A DNA stretch of 64,000 nucleotides from Ehretia macrophylla (GCA_037974665.1 CM075778.1:14559001-14623000); one strand, 5' to 3'; positions 46,190 through 56,719 are shown, counted from the first letter of the stretch. Notes: generated from the letters alone by a model not told the origin. Made by a program: numbers and translations.

Positions 46190-47434
46190 GGTACTACCCC
46201 TCTTTCCCTAAGTAAAACAAATGACAATCAATTAATAATTAATTCAACTTATATGCGAGTCAACTTCCCAAATTGACCTCGACTCTAAGTCAAATATTTG
46301 ACCATCAAATATTCTCTTTCTATTGCATATTCGAATGGTTTTCCTAAACCCATTCTAACCATATGCAATGCACCATGTATTAGCTTCTAGATAGAATGCG
46401 AGAACATCGTCGTGCTAGCGTGACTTCTCCACTCTATCCCTCATAATTCTAACCCTTTGGCTTGTATGCGATCCTGTAAGTTCAAGTGTCAAACAGGTAG
46501 TAGCTAGGACAAGTACCAATTAATCCATCACAACTAGAACACTTTCTAGTTGCTACTAATCAAGATTGGTGTCTAGCAACACTCCTCGACAACCAAATGA
46601 CTCGAATGCTTAAACCAAGCTTTCTTACCTAATAACCTTTTGGCGAACAGTTAATGTGCAGTTCCTTCCTTCTACTAGATGCCCCGAGCTCACCTTAGGC
46701 TCGCTCTTATGTTATGTTGACTTTTCTTGTATGGTCCAATCATACCACCATGGCCATGACTTTTTGTAAACATCTTTATGAGACAACATAGGACATACTT
46801 TCTTTCATCTAAAGTAATGGATCCTTACAGCAACATTCATTAGCTTCACAAGTACTTGACTGTACTCGAATCCCTATTCAATCATGCTTTATCATCCTCC
46901 CTATTGTCTAGGGCCAAAGTACAATGAGTTGTTCTCAAGTCAGATGAGTACTTTGCACAACTATCACCTGAAAACCTACTCACTGACTTAGGGGGATGAA
47001 ACCCCCATTGAGTATTCTCAGCAAACCGTGTCCGGTGTACATATCTCTGTATACACCCATGTATTAGCCTTGACATCTCATTCCACTTGGTCAATGAGAT
47101 CAACCTTGATGGGACTAACTATATGTCGGTCATGTCGGATTCATTAATGCCCAATCTCGATGAATCCTATGACCTAGGACTGGTTTTAGGAATATCTTAG
47201 GTGTCAATTTTTATCTACCATAAGCTCTTATGATTCGACCTTATATCGACATTCTCAAGGGCTTTATTAGTTACACATAATATGCAATTAGACAATATAT
47301 AAATATATAAGAGATAACAACAAATGTCATATGGTACTTTTAATTAATTAAAATTATGTAACAAAGATTGTTCATACATAAATATTCCTATCATTCTATA
47401 CCGAATAATTGGCTTAAAGGGCATATTTCCAACA
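46190..47434 (-). repeat. Copia-type LTR (family C), minus strand
   Basis: In sense it starts TGTTGGAAATATGCCC at 47434, the widespread start of plant Maximus/SIRE and Angela-like LTRs. The left limit is uncertain; nothing clear lies in 46121-46189. A frame at 46882-47103 has no recognised meaning. The LTR ends only 436 bases upstream of the host gene start. Confidence 0.6.
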
Positions 47435-47870
47435 AAGGATGAGAGCCTTGAATGGGCAATGGATAAGAGTGAGATAAGTGAGATTATTGCTTTGGAAGAC
47501 TTGGTAAATGAAATTAGTATTTTAGAAGGGGAGAGAGTGTGTGTGAGTGACATGAAAAGTGAGGGCTTTGAAATGGCCTTGATGTGATGTGAAAAGAAAG
47601 AGGGAGTTGTAGCGTTTTGTAAACTAAAAAGGGTAATGAAGTAATCTCGTGTTCCAAATAAATTAAAGTTGGGGTGCTTATGTAATTTTAACAAATTTTT
47701 GGGTCTAGCCGTAATATTGGGAGACGTTTTGAAGATTTAGATGAGGATTGAGGATTTAGACGACACAGACACCACACACGAGGTTATCGCTGAACTTGAG
47801 GACGGAAACGTTCCATAAACAAGAACCGATCCCATGAGCCACCGAGAATACAAAAGTTCACCGAAGTATA
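47435..47870 (+). promoter_or_regulatory. Upstream region and 5' UTR of the host gene
   Basis: Non-coding sequence between the copia LTR and the first ATG. An in-frame TGA at 47835-47837 and no earlier in-frame ATG fix the start at 47871. I see no convincing TATA box. Transcription start is unknown. Confidence 0.4.
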
Positions 47871-48337
47871 ATGGTAATTTATGGTGCAATTACTTCAAAC
47901 ATACCGCTTAGCACATGCTCCATCTCAACAACGTCATTGATAGGCCCCAGACGAGGGCATCGGTCCCTGGTGGCAGACATCAATGGCGCTGTCAGCATGA
48001 AAAAGCCCAAATCCTTTGCCCCCAATCCCACCCACGTTAATAGCTGCCACCCAATAACTGCAGTGTCTCTGGCAGCCCTCGCATCTGCGGTAATATCATT
48101 GGCGGCCGAGGCGAATGCACTAGATCTGGCTGCCCAACAAGAGCAACAATCCGATACTCTAGCAAATATACCACAGCTGCTGTCCAGCGAGTGCGTTTCT
48201 GGCTCGCAAGACTGCAAGAAGACCAGGATCCAGCGACCCAAATCGAAGCAAGCAGAGTCTTGCACCGTCAAATGCGTGAACACTTGCATTAGAGGCGGTC
48301 TTGGATCTCCCGGTGAAGGTCCTCTTAACGTTCGAAG
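47871..48337 (+). CDS. Exon 1 of a probable thylakoid-lumen protein of unknown function
   Basis: The exon gives 155 codons plus two bases before a GTGCTG donor. GC content is clearly higher than around it. The N-terminus is basic and rich in Ser/Thr, like a chloroplast transit peptide. At about residues 65-85 comes a hydrophobic alanine-rich segment ending AEANA, like a lumenal signal with an Ala-X-Ala site. The C-terminal part has CKKTRIQRPKS and CTVKCVNTCIRGGLGSPGEG, a Cys-rich block I believe is conserved in a plant plastid protein family. The next block of that family (RRPLVVFKQGFR) is found at 55331. Without splicing the frame runs on to 48440. Function is unknown. The long antisense frame here is a shadow. 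Confidence 0.75.
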
Positions 48338-48726
48338 GTGCTGCACACTTTTCTTTCCGTTACTTTCCTTTTCTTTTGTTCTTTTTGTTTGTTTCAATAT
48401 ATATTATGCCATTACGTGTGACAAGGCAATGAAGTCGTAGTTCTACCTCAGTCTTTGATCTCATATATGTGATTTACATATCTATCAGGCGTTGGCGTTA
48501 TCATTATTTTACGTTGGGCATTATGAAACTAAAATCCCAACCATGCGGAGAGACTAAATAGTTTCTGTATGTACGAGTGGACAAAATAGTCTTTCTTTGC
48601 ATTGGGCACGACTTCTATATCCCCAGCTTGATACTTTGTGTTGCAGGTCATGGTAAAGTTTACTAAAGTTAATTATAATTTCATTGTCTAGGATTAAAAT
48701 TATGTAATATTCACCCTATTTTCATA

Positions 48727-48736
48727 CATATTTATC
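48727..48736. other. 10-bp target-site duplication, left copy
   Basis: CATATTTATC directly precedes GAGTTAAAGAC. The identical sequence follows the other terminus at 52118-52127. Confidence 0.8.
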
Positions 48737-48955
48737 GAGTTAAAGACATTTACCCCCAAAGCCCAAAATCCCCCACAAACATTACTCATTTTCCCCCATA
48801 GGGCTTTAACAGAATTAGAAAATCCTTAAGTTGTAAGGGTAAAATTGTCTTTTCATTTATTATATATATATTTTTCTTTATTTCTCTTCCCTTTTCCTCC
48901 TAACCCATGACCATCTCCACCACATCATCCACACTCACACACCACATTCACACAC

Positions 48956-49805
48956 CATAAATATGGTGCCGCCTAATGACATAGATAAGGAAACTGTCCT
49001 TGACCAACGTGAGGGTGAAGAAGTTATCTGAGATGTAGAAGAAACCGGTCATCAACACCAAGATTGATGCCATAATGATATATAACTTTTGTAGTTGTAG
49101 AACATATATTGCAGAGCAACAACATACTACAGCTTTTCTTCTCTATTTTTTCTGTTCTTTTGTTTTCTTGTTTCTATAAATGAAGTTACTTACCTTCATT
49201 ACTTGTCTTGATAGTCGAAACTTTGTAGTCAAACCTTGAGAATAAATTTCTTCTTTAGGCTCAATAGGGATGACCTATGAGTAGTCATTTAAAGAAGACA
49301 CTGACTATAACGTCATTGCATTATTTATACATCTTATTATTGGTATAATGATAGGATCAGTTTTTTACATCGCAAAATGATTGAATACAATTAATCAAGC
49401 AATATGACTCTTGGATGCATATATAAAGGGCTATTTCTCTGCATACAATTCAATTAATCAAGCAATATGAGTCTGAGGTGTCCCCTGACGTTGATCTCCT
49501 TCTCCCTGTACCAAATTGGTTGAAGCTGAGTGAACTTAAGAAATGATATGTCATGCTTAGACCACATCACACCATACTCACACATCATTCACACTCCAAC
49601 ATAGTTGGCTATGTTTCCGTAAAGTGCATCCTTGGCTTATGAAGTTTAAGGTTTCCTTTACAAAATGCATACCGGACCTGCAAACATAGCCAACGATGTA
49701 CATTGTGGAAAGAACATGTTATGATTTTATGACAACTTGCAGGGCTGCCAAGTGCCAACATCAGGAATACATACAACCACAGAAGAAAATTAAATAATTT
49801 ACATA
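48956..49805. other. MULE interior, possible captured sequence
   Basis: No transposase motif is visible. On the minus strand 48960-49095 has an open frame with a hydrophobic stretch MASILVLMTGFFYIS, and near 49190 the minus strand has AAG|GTAAGT, a good splice donor. This could be gene sequence captured by the MULE, but I cannot name the source. A direct repeat of about 40 bases (CAATTAATCAAGCAATATGA) lies at 49389 and 49450. Confidence 0.3.
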
Positions 49806-49818
49806 AGTTCCTCGGCCA
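49806..49818. other. 13-bp target-site duplication of the LINE, left copy
   Basis: AGTTCCTCGGCCA occurs here and at 51641-51653, bracketing the LINE. Confidence 0.8.
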
Positions 49819-50223
49819 GGTGTGTGTAGTATACATTGAGGTGATAAAAGATATGTACGATGGAGCGATGATTAGCATAAGGACGAGTGGAGGAGAGTCT
49901 AGTCTTTTTTCGATTACAATAGGACTACATCAATGATATGCCTTGAGCCCATATCTTTTTGCACTAGTTATAGATGAACTCACTGGTCAAATCCAAGATG
50001 TAGTACCGTGGTGCATGTTATTTGCGGATGATATTATTTTGATAGATGAGTCTAGAGAAGGTGTAAATACTAAGCTAGAATTATGGAGATCTACTTTAGA
50101 ATCTAAGGGCTTTAAGTTAAGCAGATCAAAGACAGAATATATGGAATGTATGTTTAGCAAAAATAAGTCGATAAATGTGATAGAGGTAATATTAGACTCA
50201 GAAAGAATACAAGAAAAAAAGAA

Positions 50224-50687
50224 GGGTGAAATGTATCAGACCTACTTATACTTTAGCGAAAGTGCACAACACCCCCCTATAGTTTAAAAACCCCCTGAGT
50301 TAGTCCTTGTAGTTTTTCAAAAGTGCACAACACCCCCTTACCGTTAAAAAATCCGTTAAATTTAACGGAGAGTGTATTTCACACGCGTTAAGTGAGATTG
50401 TTTTTGATTTTTAACGAATTTATTCATTAAATAATTATATGAATTGACCAAATTACAATTTTTTTTTTGGCCTAAACAAAAAAGGAAATGACAAAAGAGA
50501 GAAATGAAAAAAAAATGGAGGTATTTACGTCTTTTTTATAAAATCCGTTAAATATGACGGATTTTATAACTGTAGGGGGGTGTTGTGCACTTTTAAAAAA
50601 CATAGGGACTAGTTCAGAGAGTTTTTGAACTATAGGGGGTGTTGTGCACTTTTGCTAAAGTATAAAGGGGTCTGATGTACTTCACCC
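50224..50687. mobile_element. MITE 1, 464 bp, probably MULE-type
   Basis: The ends GGGTGAAATG... and ...CTTCACCC open inverted repeats over 100 bp long, with shared AAAGTGCACAACACCCCC blocks on each arm. Flanks AAAAAAGAA and AAAAGAGAA form a 9-bp duplication with one mismatch. It has no coding capacity and interrupts the LINE. Confidence 0.7.
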
Positions 50688-50860
50688 AAAAGAGAATTTT
50701 AGATACTTGAACTCTATGGTTCAACAAGATGGGAAGATTAATGCGGATGTTGATCATAGAATCAAAGCAAGATGGACGAAGTGGAGAAATGCGTCAGGAA
50801 TCTTGTGTGATCAAAAAATACCACTTAAGCTAAAAGGGAAGTTCTATAAGATAGCCATTA

Positions 50861-51197
50861 GGGTATCTCCAATGGGGGCTCTAAAATTAGAGGCTTTCTA
50901 AAAGTGGGTAGTTTTAGAGCCCCAAATGTCCAAAAAGTAACACTATTCATGACAAAAGTATGTGAAGTCTATCACTTTTGACTTAAAAGATACCAAAATA
51001 GAGACCCAATCTAATTTTTGGGCTCTAAATTTGATGACAAAAATGTAAATTGAGTCTCTATTTTGGCATCTTTTAAGCCAAAAGTGGTGGACCCCATATA
51101 CTTTTGTCATAAATAGTGTTACTTTTTGGGCATTTGGGGCTTTAAAACTATCCAATTTTGGAAAGTCTTTAATTTTAGAGCCCCCATTGGAGATACC
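50861..51197. mobile_element. MITE 2, foldback element of about 337 bp
   Basis: The two halves are inverted copies of each other along nearly their whole length, about 165 bases per arm, with ends GGTATCTCCAATGGGGGCTC and the reverse. The flanks TTA and TTT would suit a 3-bp duplication of the PIF/Harbinger (Tourist) type, with one mismatch. RNA from it would fold into one long hairpin. Confidence 0.65.
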
Positions 51198-51640
51198 TTT
51201 GGGCCTGCTATGTTATATGGTTTGGAGTGTTGGGTAGTGAAATATCAACATGTTCATAAAATGTCGGTAGTTGAGATGAGAATATTGAGATGGATGTGTG
51301 GAAAAACTAGGAATGATAAGATTAGGAACGAGGTGATACGTGAAAGAGTAGGAGTGGCTCCGATTGAGGATTAGATGAGAGAAAATCGTCTGAGACGGTT
51401 TGGTCACGTAAGGAGACGACCTGTTGAGACGCCTGTTAGAAAGTGCGAAAGTTTAGAAATAATACACCAGAAAAGGGGTAGAGGTAGGCCTAAGATTATT
51501 TTGACGGAGACAATTAGACGAGACATCGTGTGCATGGATCTCATAGAGGATATGACTCTCGAGAGGAAGGAATGGCGTCGCATGATCCATATAGCCGACC
51601 CCACCTAATGGGAAGGCTTAGTTTGGTTTGGTTTGGTTTG

Positions 51641-51653
51641 AGTTCCTCGGCCA
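51641..51653. other. 13-bp target-site duplication of the LINE, right copy
   Basis: AGTTCCTCGGCCA, identical to 49806-49818, directly follows the GTTTG tail. Confidence 0.8.
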
Positions 51654-51687
51654 TTCATGATATGCATTACTTATAAATTACACAAAG

Positions 51688-51792
51688 TTTTTTTGCATCA
51701 ACAAACCACCATTTGCGTTGCCTTTTTTTGCATCAACAGACCACCATTTGCGTTGCCTTTTTTTGCATCAACAGACCACCATTTGCGTTGCC
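51688..51792. repeat. Three tandem copies of a 35-bp unit
   Basis: The unit is seven T, then GCATCAACAGACCACC and ATTTGCGTTGCC (51688-51722, 51723-51757, 51758-51792). Only one base differs between the copies, so the array is recent. It lies in the MULE interior. Confidence 0.85.
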
Positions 51793-52117
51793 CTTGCAAC
51801 CTAGATCCGTTTCTTCTTTTTTTTTTTTGGGTCATTCGATACAATGACTAGGCTCAATGTGTGTTTAGTGTGTGTGTGTTTGTGTGAATGCGGTGTGTAA
51901 GTGTGAATGATGTGGTGGAGGTGGTCATGGGTGAGGAAGAAAAGGGAAAAGAAATAATGAAAAAAAGATATAGTAAATGAAAAGACAATTTTACCCTTAC
52001 AACTTTAACACTTTTCTAACTCTGTTAAGCTTTATGGGAAAAATTGGGTAATGTTTAAAGTTCGTGGAGGACTTTGAGTTTTAGCCATAAATTCATGTGG
52101 GTAAATGTCTTTAACTC

Positions 52118-52127
52118 CATATTTATC
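52118..52127. other. 10-bp target-site duplication, right copy
   Basis: CATATTTATC, identical to 48727-48736. Confidence 0.8.
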
Positions 52128-52990
52128 ACTTTTTATGTAGAAAATTAGTTAGAATGCTAAAAAAAAAGAGAAATAAATAAATTTGTTATTTCAATATATC
52201 AACTAAGCATCTCTATGAGAGGTACTAAGTGGTTAATAAAAATAAAATGGTATCTAATACTTTTCGAAATTTTTATACAAGATCCTATCTTTAATTTATA
52301 CGTAATTAAAATTTTCTTGTGTGATCATACTGTAGTAAGCAATAATTTTTTTTTGAACCTTAGAGAGAAGTCTTAGATTTCAAAACAAGTTGGCCTGAAA
52401 CATAATGTTCCTTATGTAAAATGTTTAGACCTAAAGTATCCTATTTAAAACGTTTAGGACCAAAATGTCAAAACAAGCAAACGTTTGAGACTAATTGAAC
52501 TATTTTCTTAACAAATAATCTAAACTATATAATTACACATGCAGTCCAGAACAAAATAATTCAAATTAAACACTATATATATTTAATCAAGATCATATAA
52601 TAAATATAAACAATACATGCAATGAAGTTCATCTAATTACATATGTAATTAAAACTGTGTATTGAGGAAATATAAGAAAAGAACGACTGAAATAAAGAAA
52701 TAATGAATAATAAAAGGTAAGTGAAATAAAGAATAACTTACTTGAAACAAAATATAGAAAAGTTTAATTAAAGAAACACTGAGGCCTGATTTGTTAAGTT
52801 TCCTTAAGACAATGTTGCCCCGCTGTGGTGTTAAAATGGCTTAAAAAACTATGAAAGTTTTGATGCATCATAAACATATGCAAAACGAGGGGAAACGTTA
52901 TGCAGACATTGCTCAGAAGCCTGGTATTTATAGATTTGAAGAGTTGCCTAAGACTCCATTCATGAAGAGACATGAGGATTGGAGGAAAAC
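52128..52990. other. Intron sequence, nothing recognised
   Basis: AT-rich with no ORF, RNA gene or repeat that I could identify. Confidence 0.3.
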
Positions 52991-53290
52991 TTATGTTGGA
53001 AATCTGTACACATGAGCTGGGCGAGCTAGTCGGATGACCAGCTCATCTGGCCCGCTCGTCTATGCCCCTCTATAAGAGTCGATTGAGCCAGCCGAATGAC
53101 CAGCTTGTCCGACTGGCTTGTTTGGCTTTTTCCTCAATCAACTGGTCGATCTAATCGGTCGACTTGTTCGACCGGCTTCCTCAACTGTTTGCAACGGCTC
53201 AATTTTTCCAACGGTTCTATTTCCTTTTCAAATTACAACTTCACTCTATCAATTTCGCATTCTCACTTGTGTTGGGTTTGTTAACCCAAC
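52991..53290. repeat. GC-richer block with recurring GACCAGCT(C/T)GTC motifs
   Basis: Between 53020 and 53180 variants of GACCAGCTCATCTGG, GACCAGCTTGTCCG, ACTGGTCGATC and GTTCGACCGGC recur in both orientations. Downstream frames are Ser/Phe-rich and overlap in three phases, so no protein is called. The block looks like part of an unidentified repeat; TCTATAAGAG (53077) could be a TATA box. Confidence 0.3.
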
Positions 53291-54313
53291 ACCAACATGA
53301 ATTATTTGATTATCAAGGAACAGAAATAACTACGCTGAAAATTGAGACTTGAATTTGATCCAATATCCTTCAGACTCATTTTCCCCACTATGGTACTTAT
53401 GATCACTAGGTGCAGTCTGTTAGGATACAACAGTTTCATGTGATAGCAGGAGCACTTCAGATACTTTAGACATGATAAATTAAATAATGCAGAAATTCTA
53501 TCTTATATTTGGAAATGCATTGACAGACCATGGGAATGTATGTATTAATATATTGAACGAAATTTTAGTTCTATGTATTGGCATTTATAGAGGATTTTGA
53601 TGTTTATTCTAATGGGTGTAACCACTTCTTAACCAGCTATTATAACAATTCATATAGAGAAGGTATGATTGTTGCTTGTTGGGAATAAATGTCTTAGTCA
53701 GTTAGGAAATAACTGTCCAACAACGATTTTGGATTGAAGAACTGTGCCTATTGTAAGAGTTGATAGTTGGCTTCCATAGTCAGTTAAATAACTATCCTAA
53801 AAATAATAAAAATAAGAAAGTTAGAGAACTAGACAAAACTTTACAGAAAAAGATAAAGTCACCTGGATCAGGACCTACGCCTACGTCGATACACAATACC
53901 GAGACAAGCCTTGTCGGGTGGGGCGGAGTAGGGTGCCTGTGTGGTGGTTTGGACCGAATTTAGAGTTTTGTAGGTCTTCCCGTTTTCACAAACATAGTTG
54001 CCCTTTGGGATCGAAAACCAAATGCTAAATTTAACTTATTTAAAGTGATTAATGGTTTTATTCTTACAATGTGGGACAATTCAAGTTCTCTAAAGTTTGA
54101 CAATTCACCTTCCCACGATTTGATATTCTTCAAGTTTGAGCTAAATTTTCTAATTCACTTTTCCTTTGTTTTAATTATATGAATATACTACTATCATTTA
54201 CTCAGAAAAATAAACACTTATGTATTCAGTTCTTCCCATGTTGAGGTATAGTACTTGCTTTTGAATTATATCAAAGTCAGCATAGTCATTTAAATTAAAT
54301 CTCGAATGACAAC
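53291..54313. other. Intron sequence, nothing recognised
   Basis: AT-rich. A 67-codon frame at 53760-53963 has no homology that I recognise. Confidence 0.3.
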
Positions 54314-54358
54314 AAGCCTTTCTCACTTTAGGGCATCTGAGATTCGTGAGAAAGGCTT
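54314..54358. other. Perfect 13-bp hairpin
   Basis: AAGCCTTTCTCAC and GTGAGAAAGGCTT are exact inverted repeats around a 19-base loop. It may be the core of a small MITE or a structured RNA; nothing extends the pairing outward. Confidence 0.55.
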
Positions 54359-55330
54359 TTATTTCCACTCGATACCCTAATCCTGAAGAAGTCTCCTTCC
54401 AGAAGGTTTTTACGACTTGCTATCATTTTCAATTTGTCTTTATTTATTAACCTTTTTTGAGATAAGTATTTTGGACCTAGTAATGTTGTGATCTAATTAA
54501 GAAGCATGGACACCAACTTAAGACACAAATGAGGTGACATTAAATATATGGGACATCGAAAGTTGTTGTCTATGGACTCATTTATTATGGGTTTTCTACT
54601 TTTTATGGTATAAAACACAATACATAGAAAATTCATCATGTTCACACTACAGATTGCGTATTACCTTTTATTATCTCTAAGTCTCAGCATGGGAATGAGA
54701 TAGAGAATTGTTTGTGTTATGGTAAATTTCCAAACCTCTTTCCAATCTAGTCTTGCAAGAGAAATAGGTGTAAGAAGATCCCACGTAAGTACTTTGATGT
54801 TTAAGTTAGTATTTTGATTATAGGAAACCGAAATATGGAAAGTAGGGTATTTAGTGAGTGAATGATCTATTACCTTTTCTGTGAGTAAAATTGCCATATT
54901 TATACCTTTCCTTAAGATAACATTTCGGGTTTAGTGGAATTTTGTCACCTTGTCACGAGATCTTACTGATTGGTCGGAGGTCAGGTCAAGATGTGGAGGT
55001 CGGGAGAGGCCGACCTCCCCAAACCTCGCTAAGACCTCTCCATTTCTTTGTTCATTAGGTCGGTCATGGATTATTTTATCCCATATCAGTTTGCTTTATA
55101 TTTAGTGTATGCCATGTTTCTTCATATCCGAGGCGTAAAATAGAAATTGCTAGGAGCGAGTGACATTTTGTTATGACATGGTATTGTCAAACAGTCACGT
55201 TAGTGTTGTGCTGTACATATGCAAGCCTTTTGTGGTCGAAATGTTTCAATATGATAATATTATTACTATTGTTAGTACTATTAATAAACAGTAATTTGAA
55301 TATTAGTTTTTTTTTGTCATTTATATACAG
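54359..55330. other. End of intron 1, with a 9-bp hairpin
   Basis: A 78-codon minus-strand frame at 54661-54897 is not recognised. GGAGGTCGG (54995-55003) and CCGACCTCC (55010-55018) form a perfect GC-rich hairpin in an AT-rich setting. The tract ends with the polypyrimidine stretch and CAG acceptor before 55331. Confidence 0.4.
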
Positions 55331-55375
55331 ACCTCTTGTCGTTTTCAAGCAAGGGTTTCGGACTCGTCAATACTG
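55331..55375 (+). CDS. Exon 2 of the host gene
   Basis: It lies between TTTATATACAG and GTAAAGT. Joined to exon 1 it reads NVRR then PLVVFKQGFRTRQY and two bases (TG) of the next codon. It keeps the frame, has good splice sites on both sides, and continues the conserved block that ends exon 1. The next exon should start with a base completing a Cys or Trp codon. I found no convincing candidate up to 64000. It may lie beyond the window or be lost. Confidence 0.65.
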
Positions 55376-56579
55376 GTAAAGTTTTCCCTTCTATCCTTAT
55401 CATTATCAGTTAATTTTCATAATATCTCCATTGTCATTATTGATTACTTATTCTATAGTGATTCATTCTCCTCTAAAATACTAGTACATTAATTATCTCC
55501 ACTTGATAATTGTGCAAATTACCACTTACATACATGTCGGAATATTTGTATTCTTGTTTGATCATGCTTTGGTAGGTTTTCGAAGTTATCCTTTTCTATT
55601 TTTCCTTTTCGTGTGTGTGTACATTTGAGGGAGATGGAATTTATTGTACTGTGAAGTTAATGAAATTCATGAAATTAAAAAGGACGAGGGGATGTATGAT
55701 ATTGTGGCCTATAAGGACTACGATTATCTACTATCGATACTCTTTGAAGTCAAGGGATGAGGGACTAATAATAAGATATTGTGTTCATTTACATCCCTTT
55801 CAAGATGCTGACATCCACTCCATCCCCCATCCATTTGTGGAGGCATTTGTGGGTCGAGGGACGTGGGAGGTCCAACAACTTTATAGCTATATATAGTCTT
55901 TGAGAGACCATATAAATTATGGTTCTTTGATGTTTTCACGAGTAAAAAAAAAAAAGGTAATACTTTGAGTACAAGATGGAAAAATATGTTTTATCGAACG
56001 TTAATCAACTAAGAAGTGTTATAATAGCCCAACTCTTTTAATTGGATGACAAAAATTTCAAGCCCATAAGTCCATTATGAAAAAGTTATCAATCACATAA
56101 GCAAACTATGATCACATTATGGATCCTTTAACAAATTCAAACTGGTTTTTGTGCTATGGAATTCTTTAGGGGTGAAATAATGAAAATTTAAAGTCTCATG
56201 TTCTTGTTGTGTACTTGTTCTCGGTGTCTATTGCTATATTTCAGTTGCATGATTAAATTCATCTTTAAACCTGTATGCCAATCAACCCTGCCCAGGATTC
56301 TAATTTTTAGCTTCTAAACTATATTGTATTCTTGTCTGCAATAAGCAGGATGATCTAATTGCTTAAATCATTTTGATGAGCTATGAATGAGTCTCATATT
56401 TCATCATATCTAGCACCACCACTTTCATTTTGGCAAGATAGCCTTACATGCAAACAAGATTTGCATGATGAGTGTGTTGTCTCTATAGTCAAAAACCTTC
56501 TGAGTTGTTTTCCCTCAAAAGACAATAATTATTCTCATCATATGTGATTTGGACTATGATTAGGTAAAAAGGTAGTGGA
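55376..56579 (+). other. Probable intron 2 sequence, nothing else recognised
   Basis: The donor GTAAAG opens it. A 93-codon frame at 55615-55896 is not recognised and overlaps an antisense frame. A long A run lies near 55944-55957. Confidence 0.35.
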
Positions 56580-56714
56580 CGTTACATAATCTATTACAAT
56601 TGCATCGAGTCAAACTGATCAAGAATAGTCTCGTGCTCTACGATCTCATCTTTAATGAATAGCATTATGGAAACACGTTCTTTGACACAAGGATCGATGA
56701 TGTCTACTTGAAAA
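56580..56714 (-). pseudogene. Athila-like gypsy remnant, 3' piece
   Basis: The minus strand reads ECFQVDIIDPCVKERV, which continues the remnant at 61338-62490 across the inserted Reina element. Stops follow toward 56580. Confidence 0.55.
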
Positions 56715-56719
56715 CACTC
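56715..56719. other. Target-site duplication CACTC, left copy
   Basis: CACTC precedes the left LTR; the same five bases follow the right LTR at 61333-61337. Confidence 0.8.

Larger units (their letters stand above)
49819..51608 (+). pseudogene. LINE reverse transcriptase remnant, interrupted
   Basis: VIKDMYDGAMIS...GGESS leads to an in-frame stop (TGA at 49936) and [13 protein letters not shown]. The catalytic FADDIILID follows near 50023. Then come the [13 protein letters not shown] and [11 protein letters not shown] blocks. The frame is broken by the MITE at 50224-50687 and a one-base shift after it, resumes as YLNSMVQQDG...WRNASGILCD, is broken again by the MITE at 50861-51197, and ends with AMLYGLECW, RMLRWMCG-like, RLRRFGHV and the terminal ADPT followed by a stop. 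An extra in-frame TAG is at 51372-51374. Confidence 0.8.
49819..51640 (+). mobile_element. 5'-truncated RTE-type LINE with two MITEs inside
   Basis: The element starts inside the RT and ends in a tail of GTTTG units (51621-51640), flanked by a 13-bp duplication. RTE-clade LINEs have short 3' ends with simple repeat tails rather than poly(A), and the RT residues fit that clade. Without the two inserted MITEs, about 1.0 kb of LINE remains. Confidence 0.85.
48737..52117. mobile_element. Mutator-like element (MULE), non-autonomous
   Basis: Terminal inverted repeats of about 220-235 bp begin GAGTTAAAGACATTTACCC. Left arm: 48737 to about 48955. Right arm: about 51882-52117. Shared blocks include TTGTAAGGGTAAAATTGTCTT and the CCATGACCA...TCCACCACATCAT region. 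The perfect 10-bp duplication is near the usual 9 bp of MULEs. No transposase is present. The interior is about 850 bases of unassigned sequence, an inserted LINE (49819-51640) and a triplicated 35-mer. Confidence 0.8.
48338..55330 (+). other. Intron 1 of the host gene, about 7 kb
   Basis: The donor is AAG|GTGCTG (48338) and the acceptor TTTATATACAG| (55330) after a T-rich tract. The phase is 2 on both sides: AG plus A gives Arg. The intron holds a Mutator-like element with nested insertions (48727-52127). The rest is AT-rich. Confidence 0.65.

Noticed and set aside
47879-48397. 172-codon open frame on the minus strand
   Set aside because: It is antisense to exon 1, whose plus-strand protein has transit-peptide features, a conserved Cys-rich end and a matching second exon. 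The antisense frame is a by-product of GC-rich coding sequence.
55615-55896. Candidate exon 3 of the host gene
   Set aside because: No good acceptor in the right phase precedes it and it does not continue the conserved block. It overlaps an antisense frame of similar length.
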